This document shows, piece by piece, positions 57,325 to 64,000 of a stretch of DNA of 64,000 nucleotides (its first letter is position 1; every line of letters begins with the position of its first letter). This DNA comes from Mycolicibacterium sp. J2 (GTDB lineage Bacteria; Actinomycetota; Actinomycetes; Mycobacteriales; Mycobacteriaceae): positions 26,672 to 90,671 of the forward strand of contig NZ_JAPFPY010000028.1 in NCBI RefSeq assembly GCF_026240945.1, given 5' to 3'. The position numbers and the translations under genes were made by a program. The notes beneath the pieces are model-generated. The model searched no databases. It had not been told where the DNA came from and saw only the letters and a list, made by a program, of their open reading frames with translations.

Positions 57325-59555
57325 GCACGCTGACACTCGATGTCGGCGGCATGACCTGTGCCTCCTGCGCGGCGCGAATCGAGAAGCGGCTCAACCGGAT
57401 CGACGGCGTCCACGCCACCGTCAACTTCGCCACCGAGCAGGCCCGCGTCGACTTTCCCGACACCGTGAGCCCCGACGAGCTGGTCGCCGCGGTGGCGGCC
57501 ACGGGGTACACCGCAACCCTGCCCACACCGGAGCCGACCGAGACGCCCGAACCCGACGAGGCCGACGGGTGGCGGCAACGGGTCCTGATCAGCGCCGCGC
57601 TGAGCGTGCCGGTGGTTGCCCTGTCGATGATCCCGGCGCTGCAGTTCACCAATTGGCAGTGGCTGGCCTTCACCCTGGCCTCGCCGGTGGTGGTGTGGGG
57701 CGCGTGGCCCTTCCACCGCGCGGCCTGGACGAACGTGCGGCACGGCGCGGCGACCATGGACACGCTGATCTCGGTCGGCGTCACCGCGGCCTATCTGTGG
57801 TCGGTGTGGGCGCTGTTCTTCACCCACGCCGGGATGCCCGGTATGAAGATGCCCTTCGAGTGGGTGTCTCGCGGCGGAGCGCCGCACCTGTACCTGGAGG
57901 TCGCTGCGGCCGTCACCACGTTCCTGCTCACCGGGCGGTATTTCGAGGCGCGAGCCAAGCGCAAGTCCGGTGCCGCCCTGCGGGCGCTGCTGGATATGGG
58001 CGCCAAGGATGTCGCGGTCATCCGCACCGGGGCGAGCGAAGCGACGGGGAAAGGCACCGGGGCAATGGGGAACACCGACGGCGAGGTGCGGATCCCGATC
58101 GCCCAGCTGGCCGTCGGTGACGTGTTCGTGGTGCGGCCCGGGGAGAAGATCGCCACCGACGGCACCGTCACGGCCGGTACGTCGGCCGTCGACGCCGCCA
58201 TGCTCACCGGAGAACCGGTGCCCGTCGAGGTCGGTCCCGGCGACACGGTGGTCGGTGCCACCGTCAATGTCGGCGGCCGCCTCGAGGTGCGGGCCACGCA
58301 CGTCGGCGCCGACACCCAGCTGGCGCAGATGGCTCGCCTGGTCAGCGAGGCCCAGAGCGGTAAGGCCGAGGTGCAGCGGCTGGCCGATCGGGTCTCGGCG
58401 ATCTTCGTGCCGATCGTCTTCGGTTTGGCGGTACTGACGCTGGCCGGGTGGCTGCTCACCGGGCACTCGGTGGCCGCAGCGTTCACCGCGGCCGTCGCGG
58501 TGCTGATCATCGCGTGCCCGTGCGCACTGGGCTTGGCAACGCCGACTGCGCTGCTGGTGGGCACCGGCCGGGGCGCCCAGCTCGGCATCCTGATCAAAGG
58601 GCCGCAGGTGCTGGAGTCAACCCGCCGCGTGGATACGGTGGTGCTCGATAAGACCGGAACGGTGACCACCGGCCAGATGTCGGTGGTCGGCGTGCATGTC
58701 ACCGCCGGCGAATCCGACGCCGAGATCGTCCGGCTGGCAGGCGCTTTGGAGCATGCCTCGGAACACCCGATCGCCAGGGCGATCGCCGAGTACGCCGGTG
58801 CTGCGTTGCCGACGGTGACCGGGTTCGAGAATCACGGTGGGCTCGGGGTGTCCGGCGAGGTCGAGGGCCGGACCGTCGCCGCGGGGCGGGCCTCCTGGCT
58901 GGGGCTGCCCGTGCCCACGGAACTGCGCGCGGTGGCCGAGGCTGCCGAGGCCGAGGGCCGGACACCGGTCTGGTTCTCCGCCGACGGGGACATCCGCGCG
59001 GTGATCATCGTCTCGGACACCATCAAGGACACCGCCGCCGAGGCGATCGACCAGTTCCGCGCCCTCGGGTTGACCCCGGTACTGCTGACCGGCGACAACC
59101 GGGGTGCCGCGGAAGCCGTTGCGGCGCAACTCGGTATCGATAAGGTGGTGGCCGAAGTGCTGCCCGCGGACAAGGTGGCCGAGGTGAAGCGGCTGCAGGC
59201 CGACGGTGCGGTGGTGGCGATGGTCGGTGACGGCGTGAACGACGCCGCGGCATTGGCGCAAGCCGACCTGGGATTGGCGATGGGCACCGGCACCGATGTC
59301 GCGATCGAGGCATCGGACCTGACACTCGTTCGCGGTGACCTGCGGGCAGCCGCCGATGCGATCCGGTTGTCCCGGGCGACCCTGCGCACCATCAAGGGCA
59401 ATCTGTTCTGGGCGTTCGCCTACAACGTCGCCGCGTCGCCACTGGCAGCATTGGGTCTGCTGAATCCACTGATCGCGGGGGCCGCGATGGCATTCAGTTC
59501 GGTGTTCGTGGTGACGAACAGTCTTCGGCTGCGCCGCTTTTCACCCGTCCGTTGA
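57321..59555 (+). CDS. Copper-exporting P1B-type ATPase
   Basis: 744 residues. The N-terminal HMA domain has MTCASC (C13, C16). The transmembrane metal site is CPC (~398-400, ACPCALGLATP), the actuator loop LTGEPVPVE, phosphorylated D443 (LDKTGTVTTG), HP motif SEHPIARA and hinge GDGVNDAAALAQADLG. C-terminal helices have YNVAASPLAALG and MAFSSVFVVTNSLRL, the P1B-1 (Cu+/Ag+) signature. A Met/His loop (HAGMPGMKMPFEW) between early helices could receive metal. Together with the chaperone and DUF305 lipoprotein it makes a copper-resistance locus; the repressor gene is not in the window. Confidence 0.95.
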   Translation: MSTLTLDVGGMTCASCAARIEKRLNRIDGVHATVNFATEQARVDFPDTVSPDELVAAVAATGYTATLPTPEPTETPEPDEADGWRQRVLISAALSVPVVALSMIPALQFTNWQWLAFTLASPVVVWGAWPFHRAAWTNVRHGAATMDTLISVGVTAAYLWSVWALFFTHAGMPGMKMPFEWVSRGGAPHLYLEVAAAVTTFLLTGRYFEARAKRKSGAALRALLDMGAKDVAVIRTGASEATGKGTGAMGNTDGEVRIPIAQLAVGDVFVVRPGEKIATDGTVTAGTSAVDAAMLTGEPVPVEVGPGDTVVGATVNVGGRLEVRATHVGADTQLAQMARLVSEAQSGKAEVQRLADRVSAIFVPIVFGLAVLTLAGWLLTGHSVAAAFTAAVAVLIIACPCALGLATPTALLVGTGRGAQLGILIKGPQVLESTRRVDTVVLDKTGTVTTGQMSVVGVHVTAGESDAEIVRLAGALEHASEHPIARAIAEYAGAALPTVTGFENHGGLGVSGEVEGRTVAAGRASWLGLPVPTELRAVAEAAEAEGRTPVWFSADGDIRAVIIVSDTIKDTAAEAIDQFRALGLTPVLLTGDNRGAAEAVAAQLGIDKVVAEVLPADKVAEVKRLQADGAVVAMVGDGVNDAAALAQADLGLAMGTGTDVAIEASDLTLVRGDLRAAADAIRLSRATLRTIKGNLFWAFAYNVAASPLAALGLLNPLIAGAAMAFSSVFVVTNSLRLRRFSPVR

Positions 59556-60653
59556 CCGCGCCCGGAACAGTTTGGTCTCGTCTTTGATGCCCTTGAGGCG
59601 CCGCGCGCCGGCGAAGGACCACTCGAACCCGGCGTCGTCGCCGATGGCGTCGTGGACGGCCTCGGACACCAGCACCGAGCCCGGCCTGGCCACGCCGGTG
59701 ATCCGGCTAGCCAGGTTGACCGGGCTGCCGAACCAGTCGCCGCTGCGGTTGACGGCCAAGCCGGTGGCCACACCGGCGCGCAGGCGCAGGAAGTCGTCGC
59801 CGGCCTCGGTGGCCTCGACCAGCGCCAACATGATGGACAGCAGCGGTGCGGGATCGGGACTGACCAGCATCACGGCGTCGCCGATGGATTTGACGAAGCG
59901 CACGGGCGGGACGACCATGTCGCGGGTCAGGTCGACCAGCCGGCGGGCGAGGTCCTCCAGCTCCTCCGGCGGCACGGCCTCCCCGAGCCGGGTGAAGCCG
60001 ACCAGGTCGGCGAACGCGACCGCCACCGGACGGGCGCCGGGCAGCGGCAAGCCGGCGGCACGCTCCCCCGCGGTGACGGCCTCGGTGTCCATGGTGTGCC
60101 GCAGCTGCAGCCGCAGCATGTCCTGGATCATGGGACCGAGCAACGGCTGAGCCGACAGCAGCAGCTGCTCCGACGATTTGGCGATATCCAGTTCGGTGGC
60201 ACCGCCAGCCGCCATCATCTCCGACAAGGCCGTAAACCTCAGCGCCTCAGCGGTTTTGGCCAAACCGTCGGCGATCACCCGGACCACCGCGACGATCCGC
60301 TCCTCGTCGAAACCCAGGTCGACGAACCGCTTGACGTAGGTGAACACCTCGGCATCGACGGCGGGATGCACGGGCGCGTCCGGATCGTCGGACTGCGGCA
60401 CCCCGATGGCTCGTTGGATATGACCGACCAGGTCCGGATGCACGCCGTACGTTTGGCTGATCTGCCGTGCCGAGACCAGCCGGCCGTCGTCACCGAGCAC
60501 CCGCCGGGACACCAACAGCAGCGGCGCGTAGGAATCCCGGATCTGTTCGACGGTGATACCACGCTCCAACAACCACGGGATCAGCTCGGCCCGTTCGGCG
60601 CGCGCGTCGCCCTCGAGGCCGTCGAGCAGGTCGGCGAAATCTGGGGAGTCCAC
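59541..60653 (-). CDS. Class III adenylyl cyclase, Rv1264-like
   Basis: 370 residues. The N-terminal ~210 residues match the autoinhibitory, pH-sensing domain of M. tuberculosis Rv1264: DARAERAELIPWLLERGIT, ATELDIAKSSEQLL, LLGPMIQDMLRLQLRH and AGERAAGLPLPGARPV. The C-terminal cyclase domain has the metal Asp in VAFADLVGFTRLGE and SIGDAVML, the adenine-selecting Lys (FVKSIGD) and Asp (GDWFGSPVNLASR), and the transition-state Arg. It should make cAMP as a homodimer, activated at acid pH as known for Rv1264. GTG 60653 lacks a ribosome-binding site, but TACCTT 6 nt upstream suggests a leaderless mRNA. It overlaps the copper ATPase by 15 bp tail to tail. Confidence 0.92.
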   Translation of the reverse strand: MDSPDFADLLDGLEGDARAERAELIPWLLERGITVEQIRDSYAPLLLVSRRVLGDDGRLVSARQISQTYGVHPDLVGHIQRAIGVPQSDDPDAPVHPAVDAEVFTYVKRFVDLGFDEERIVAVVRVIADGLAKTAEALRFTALSEMMAAGGATELDIAKSSEQLLLSAQPLLGPMIQDMLRLQLRHTMDTEAVTAGERAAGLPLPGARPVAVAFADLVGFTRLGEAVPPEELEDLARRLVDLTRDMVVPPVRFVKSIGDAVMLVSPDPAPLLSIMLALVEATEAGDDFLRLRAGVATGLAVNRSGDWFGSPVNLASRITGVARPGSVLVSEAVHDAIGDDAGFEWSFAGARRLKGIKDETKLFRARSTDG

Positions 60654-60687
60654 GACGTCAAGGTAGCGGTATGCGACAGTCTGGGGA

Positions 60688-61176
60688 ATGACCGACGTGC
60701 TGCTCGGGCTGCCGCCGCTGATCGGGCCCGGCGCCAGGCTGCTGATCTGCGGCAACATGCCCAGCGTGATGTCACTGGCCTCCGGTGAGTATTACGGCAA
60801 CCCGCGCAACGCGTTCTGGCGGATCACCGCCGAGGTCGTCGGCTTCGACGCGCAGGCGCCCTACCCCACCCGGGTCGCGGCGCTGTTGGAGCACGGCATC
60901 GCGGTGTGGGATGTACTGCGCTCGTGTGTGCGCCAGGGCAGTCTCGACTCGGCGGTGCGACCCGAGAGCATGGTGCCCAACGACTTCGCCACGTTCCTGG
61001 AACGCCACCCGACGATCGAACGGATGGTGTTCAACGGGGCGGCCGCCGAGACCAACTATCGGCGCCTGATCGGCACTCCGGATATCCCCGCGCGACGGCT
61101 GCCGTCAACCAGCCCGGCCCAGACCATGCGCTACGCCGACAAACTGGCCGCTTGGCGAACGGCCCTGGCTGACTAG
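60688..61176 (+). CDS. Hypoxanthine/uracil-DNA glycosylase family protein
   Basis: 162 residues, UDG-fold. The pattern LLICGNMPSVMSLASGEYYGNPRNAFWRI (by position ~18-46) is the active-site region of the DNA-deoxyinosine glycosylase (family 6, HDG) branch, with conserved YYGNPRN; the C-terminal loop is PSTSPAQT. It probably excises deaminated bases (hypoxanthine, possibly uracil) from DNA in base-excision repair. ATG 60688 is 35 bp from the divergent cyclase start. The N in position for HDG catalysis appears in YGNPRN; substrate is by family only. Confidence 0.85.
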   Translation: MTDVLLGLPPLIGPGARLLICGNMPSVMSLASGEYYGNPRNAFWRITAEVVGFDAQAPYPTRVAALLEHGIAVWDVLRSCVRQGSLDSAVRPESMVPNDFATFLERHPTIERMVFNGAAAETNYRRLIGTPDIPARRLPSTSPAQTMRYADKLAAWRTALAD

Positions 61177-61247
61177 GATCGCGCCGATGCAAGCTTCGGG
61201 TCACCGCCACCCTCAACCGGATCAAGGCTGAGGTAGAGGCGGGCCGA

Positions 61248-62636
61248 TCACGCGGCCGTTCCCGGCGGTGCGTCCGGTCTGGGCGTCCGGCCGGGGTTTT
61301 TGTCACCCATGATGACTTCGGGGTGGTGGTAGGTGTTGGTGCGGGCCTGGCCGGTGTCCAGGGCCGGGGGCGGGATCCATTCGACGGAACCGTCGTTGCC
61401 GATGACGGTGGTCCAGCCACCGTCGCCGACGAGTCGGTTGTGCGGGCCGCAGGCCAGCACAAGTTCCTCGATGTCGGTCTGCCCGTCGCGGGCGAAGTCG
61501 CTCTTCGCGTGGTGGGCCTGGCAGCCGTAGGCGGGCACCCGGCAGCCCGGGAACGTGCACCCGCGCTGCCGATAGGTCAACACCAGACGCTGGTCCGGGC
61601 TGGCGCAGCGCCGGGTCCGCCCGAAATGCAATGGCTGCCCGGTCACGTCGTCGAACACCGCCAAACACCACCACGCGTGGGCGGCCATCCGAAGGACATC
61701 GCGCATCGGCACCCGAGACCCACCCGCGGTTACCGCCTGCCCGGTGACCTCCTCGAATTCGGCCATCTTGGCTCCGAGCACCACCGTCACCGGCAACCCG
61801 TTGTGCTGCCCCAACTCCCCCGATGCCAGCGCGTTGCGTGCCACGGTGACCAGCGCGTCATGCTGACGCTGCCCCAACGTCCGGGTGTCGGCATCGATCG
61901 CCTCCTGCGACGGGGTGCCCTTCGTACACGGGATCTCGTCCTCGGGATTGCACATCCCCGGACCGGCCAGCTTGCCCAGCATCGGTTCCAGGTAGGCCCG
62001 GCCCTCCGGGGTGATGGTGCCGTGGAAATCGCTGTTTCCATCCTCGTCTTGGGGGCCCAGCACGAAGCTGCGACGATCCTCGCGGCGCGCGGCGGTGTCA
62101 TCGTCGTTGGGTTCGGGACCGTCGGGGTCGACGACCTCCAGCAGGTGTTTGGCCAGCCGGCGCAGGGTGTCGGGGTCGTGCGCCGTGGCGTAGGCGGCCA
62201 GCTGGGCCTCCGCGTCGGCGCGGGTCGGCTCGTCCACTCCTGCCGGGAGCTTCTTCAGAGTCTTGGTGATGATCCGGATGTGTTCGGCGCCGATCTGACC
62301 GCGGGCCTGGGCTGCCGAGGTCGCCGGGTACACCGGATCCAGCAACTGGCCGGTCACCGAGCGGCGCGGGGCGAGCAGTTCACCTTCGGTCAGGCGGCGG
62401 TGGGCTTCCTTGTTCGACAGGCGCAACCGGATCCCCAGCGCGTCGGCCCAGCTGCGCGCCCCCAGATCGGCCGGGCCCGCTTGGGCTTTGAGCGCCGCCA
62501 TCACCCGATGCTGAACCGCCGGAATCCGGCGGTACACCTGTTCCAGCGCGGTCTGGATGTCCAGCAGTTCGGTGATCGAGGCGTCGTCGAAGGAGGCGCC
62601 CGACAGTGTGTCGAGCACCGCGATCAGATCGACCAC
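61248..62636 (-). CDS. DUF222/13E12-family HNH endonuclease, 5' end abutting IS3
   Basis: About 462 residues. An N-terminal helical DUF222 (13E12 repeat) domain (IPAVQHRVMAALKAQAGPADLG, GARSWADALGIRLRLS) is followed by a C-terminal HNH: GCTFPGCRVPAYGCQAHHAKSDFARDG by position, with VLACGPHNRLV. Such genes are multicopy in mycobacteria (REP13E12 elements); function unclear, possibly mobile. The first native start is GTG 62636. A TTG at 62654 is also in frame, but it and the next codons come from the end of the IS3 element at 62647, so the original start or promoter may have been displaced. Confidence 0.8.
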   Translation of the reverse strand: MVDLIAVLDTLSGASFDDASITELLDIQTALEQVYRRIPAVQHRVMAALKAQAGPADLGARSWADALGIRLRLSNKEAHRRLTEGELLAPRRSVTGQLLDPVYPATSAAQARGQIGAEHIRIITKTLKKLPAGVDEPTRADAEAQLAAYATAHDPDTLRRLAKHLLEVVDPDGPEPNDDDTAARREDRRSFVLGPQDEDGNSDFHGTITPEGRAYLEPMLGKLAGPGMCNPEDEIPCTKGTPSQEAIDADTRTLGQRQHDALVTVARNALASGELGQHNGLPVTVVLGAKMAEFEEVTGQAVTAGGSRVPMRDVLRMAAHAWWCLAVFDDVTGQPLHFGRTRRCASPDQRLVLTYRQRGCTFPGCRVPAYGCQAHHAKSDFARDGQTDIEELVLACGPHNRLVGDGGWTTVIGNDGSVEWIPPPALDTGQARTNTYHHPEVIMGDKNPGRTPRPDAPPGTAA

Positions 62637-62646
62637 AACCTTGTCT

Positions 62647-62666
62647 TGAGTCAAGAATGTGGCAGG
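62647..62666. repeat. IS3 inverted repeat, orfB end
   Basis: TGAGTCAAGAATGTGGCAGG. It pairs imperfectly (one gap) with the reverse complement of 63977-63997. It contains the orfB stop codon. Confidence 0.7.
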
Positions 62667-63610
62667 TTTTTGTTGGCGAGGTAGGCCTGTTTGGGGGTGT
62701 GGTCTGCTAGTGCTTGGTGGGGTCGGATGGTGTTGTAGATGATGCGGAAGCGGTGGGCTTCCATGTCGAGGGCATCGCCGTCGCCGATGTAGCCGCGAAA
62801 TAGGTGCTCGTATTTCAGCGTGCCGAAGAACCGTTCGATGACGCCGTTGGTCTGTGGTGATTTGATTCGGGTGCGGATGTGGCGCAGGAGGGGGTCGTGG
62901 CCGGCGAAGAGGATTTGGAAGTCTTTCCCGCGGTAGCAGGGCCCGTTGTCGGAGACCAGCGCGATGGGGGCCGGTGCTGTGCCGATGATGTTTTCTTCGG
63001 CGTCGAGGACGTCCATGTCGCCTCGGTCGATCCGGAGGTCGGCCAGGTTGAGTACGCGGGTGGCTTCCTCGACGGCCAGGCGTACACAGTGCACGGCGTC
63101 GCGACCCCGGCCGGTCGGGCTCACCGTGATGGCCAGGCAGTATTTGGTGACGTAGTCGATGACAGCGCTGATGCGCCAGATCCCACCGTGGGCGGTCTCG
63201 AACTCGGAGAAGTCGGTCTGCCAGACCCGGTTACGTTCGGTGGGTGGATCGTGGAAGACGCGTCGACGCAGTGCTGCCCAGGATTTGCGGTCGGCTCGAA
63301 ACCCCTGGGGTAGTAACAGGCCTCGACGACGCAGCGCTCGCTGGACTGAGGAGTTGGTGACCTCGTATCCGTCGGCGCGCATCAGGGCCGCGATCTTGCG
63401 GTAGCCCCAGGCCGGCCATCCTTCGGCGTACTTGGCCGCCCTGGCCTCGATCTGGTCGACCACCGGTGCTGGCCACGGACCCTTGTCGGGGTTACCGGCT
63501 CGCAGACGCGCCAGCCGGCGTCGATAGGTCCGCTCCGGGATGCCGGCTAACGGCGCGAACCTCGAAACCGGCAGTTTCGCTGCCTCTCTTAGGGTTTCGA
63601 GGTCTTGGAA
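62651..63610 (-). CDS. IS3-family transposase OrfB, integrase core (made by -1 frameshift)
   Basis: DDE integrase. From the first available start (GTG 63463) the protein is 270 residues with D84 (VWQTDFSEFET), D172 (LVSDNGPCY) and E210 (TNGVIERFFGTLKY). The conserved frame clearly continues upstream (ETLREAAKLPVSRFAPLAG, then ERTYRRRLARLRAG) to about 63610, overlapping the end of orfA in the -1 frame. No ATG or GTG starts that portion, so production as an OrfAB fusion by -1 ribosomal slippage within about 63590-63630 is likely, as is usual for IS3. The slippery sequence is not a canonical A6G. Confidence 0.85.
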   Translation of the reverse strand, partial: FQDLETLREAAKLPVSRFAPLAGIPERTYRRRLARLRAGNPDKGPWPAPVVDQIEARAAKYAEGWPAWGYRKIAALMRADGYEVTNSSVQRALRRRGLLLPQGFRADRKSWAALRRRVFHDPPTERNRVWQTDFSEFETAHGGIWRISAVIDYVTKYCLAITVSPTGRGRDAVHCVRLAVEEATRVLNLADLRIDRGDMDVLDAEENIIGTAPAPIALVSDNGPCYRGKDFQILFAGHDPLLRHIRTRIKSPQTNGVIERFFGTLKYEHLFRGYIGDGDALDMEAHRFRIIYNTIRPHQALADHTPKQAYLANKNLPHS

Positions 63611-63933
63611 GGGACCTGGTCGGCCAGAGCTGCTCCGCGTTGCCAGATGCGCAGCTGCACCGTCGCCTCGGCCAAGGCGAGCTTGAGCTCGTCGTTCTCC
63701 AGGCGCAGCCGACGTTGCTCAGGGCTACCAGCCCCGTGCGCGGCGCCGCTGGGCACCTCCTGCATCCGCTCAGCACCGGCCTCGAGGAACTGGTACTTCC
63801 ACTTGAGCACCTGCCCCGGTGACACTCCACATCGCCGGGCCGCTTCGGCACCCGACATCTCGCCGGCCAACACCGCCAAAACCAAACGGGTCTTCTCCTC
63901 GGCGCTGACTTTCACCTTCCGCGATCTGGCCAT
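63589..63933 (-). CDS. IS3-family transposase OrfA (helix-turn-helix subunit)
   Basis: 114 residues. HTH_Tnp_1 domain: KVKVSAEEKTRLVLAVLAGEMSG, AEAARRCGVSPGQVLKWKYQFLEAG by position. A leucine-zipper-like coiled coil follows (RRLRLENDELKLALAEATVQL), typical of IS3/IS911 OrfA. It binds the terminal repeats and, by -1 slippage, is fused to OrfB. ATG 63933 is 65 bp inside the right end of the element. The stop TAA (63589) lies after the frame in which OrfB opens. Confidence 0.9.
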   Translation of the reverse strand: MARSRKVKVSAEEKTRLVLAVLAGEMSGAEAARRCGVSPGQVLKWKYQFLEAGAERMQEVPSGAAHGAGSPEQRRLRLENDELKLALAEATVQLRIWQRGAALADQVPSKTSKP

Positions 63934-63976
63934 CTGACACTCCTTCTGGGACGTGTCACCATCATTCTCCGGCGAC

Positions 63977-63997
63977 CCTGACAGAAAGTTTGAGTCA
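63977..63997. repeat. IS3 inverted repeat, orfA end
   Basis: Reverse complement begins TGACTCAAACTTTC and ends TGTCAGG; the partner of 62647-62666. Confidence 0.7.
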
Positions 63998-64000
63998 GTG

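Larger units (their letters stand above)
62647..63997 (-). mobile_element. IS3-family insertion sequence, near or at full length
   Basis: About 1,351 bp bounded by imperfect inverted repeats that start TGAGTCAAGAATG (62647, plus strand) and TGACTCAAACTTTC (63997, minus strand). It contains orfA and orfB in the IS3 arrangement on the minus strand. I see no matching 3-4 bp direct repeat next to the two ends (TCT/GTG), so the exact borders could be off by a few bases or the copy may have recombined. The right flank runs out at the window edge. Confidence 0.85.

Noticed and set aside
61177..61247. Plus-strand peptide-like stretch TATLNRIKAEVEAG just before the DUF222 gene
   Set aside because: Too short, with no start or ribosome-binding site; possibly a gene remnant but not supportable.
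1..64000. CRISPR arrays, rRNA genes, phage structural genes or a replication origin
   Set aside because: No regularly spaced repeats, rRNA motifs, capsid/tail-like proteins or DnaA-box clusters were seen.

Overview
The window is high-GC actinobacterial DNA and almost certainly comes from a Mycobacterium, most likely a fast-growing environmental (Mycolicibacterium-type) species. The support is DUF3558 lipoproteins closely resembling M. tuberculosis LprB and LprC, an Rv1264-type adenylyl cyclase, an oppBCDA operon, F420-type oxidoreductases, dense ATGA/GTGA gene overlaps and several apparent leaderless starts (TANNNT 6-7 nt before the start codon). From memory of the M. tuberculosis map, the order argS - Rrf2 regulator - cysND - oppBCDA - Rv1278/1277 (SbcC/SbcD-like) - Rv1276c - lprC - lprB - Rv1273c/1272c - Rv1264 follows the Rv1292-to-Rv1264 region, with accessory blocks inserted.

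Layout. 1-4350: the N-terminal part of argS, a tRNA-Arg(CCG), an IS481-family element in the 3' end of that tRNA with a perfect 15-bp target duplication, then a small accessory patch (short ORF, zinc-ribbon/HNH nuclease, a coding-like gene fragment). 4354-13884: two very large exported proteins sharing a signal-peptide motif; one combines a YVTN propeller, cadherin-like repeats and a glycoside-hydrolase-like barrel, the other a PQQ-sugar-dehydrogenase-like propeller with a PKD domain. A reductase and an acyltransferase lie between them. 13845-21033: flavin/F420 enzymes, a NarL-type two-component system with a DUF4097-like membrane protein, an Rrf2 regulator and a small enzyme operon. 21172-25646: a sulfate-activation operon (cysD-cysNC-cysQ) behind a predicted leaderless 15-codon upstream ORF, followed upstream by a nitrilase.

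25719-36139: an MFS exporter, then an envelope-glycosylation module (two GT39 transferases, a GT2-GtrA flippase/transferase, an OmpR-type two-component system, a DUF5666-like exported protein). Three copies of an 11-bp-period direct repeat sit at its promoters and suggest one regulon. Three tiny secreted proteins follow. 36255-45625: oppBCDA, an alpha/beta hydrolase, and a pair of flavin-dependent enzymes of the DszC/SfnB and NtaA/DszA types separated by a 19-bp inverted repeat. 45638-54891: SbcC/SbcD-like pair, SixA-like phosphatase, lprC-lprB, and a heterodimeric ABC exporter with one degenerate ATPase site.

54902-64000: a probable ribbon-helix-helix regulator with repeat operator, an AIM24 protein, a copper-handling locus (DUF305 lipoprotein, copper chaperone, P1B ATPase) with a CsoR-like operator, an Rv1264-like cyclase, a hypoxanthine-DNA-glycosylase family protein, and a DUF222/HNH gene whose 5' end abuts an IS3-family element that fills the right edge.

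Two themes recur. One is sulfur acquisition: sulfate activation and PAP removal, the Rrf2 regulator and organosulfur-type monooxygenases. The other is cell-envelope modification.
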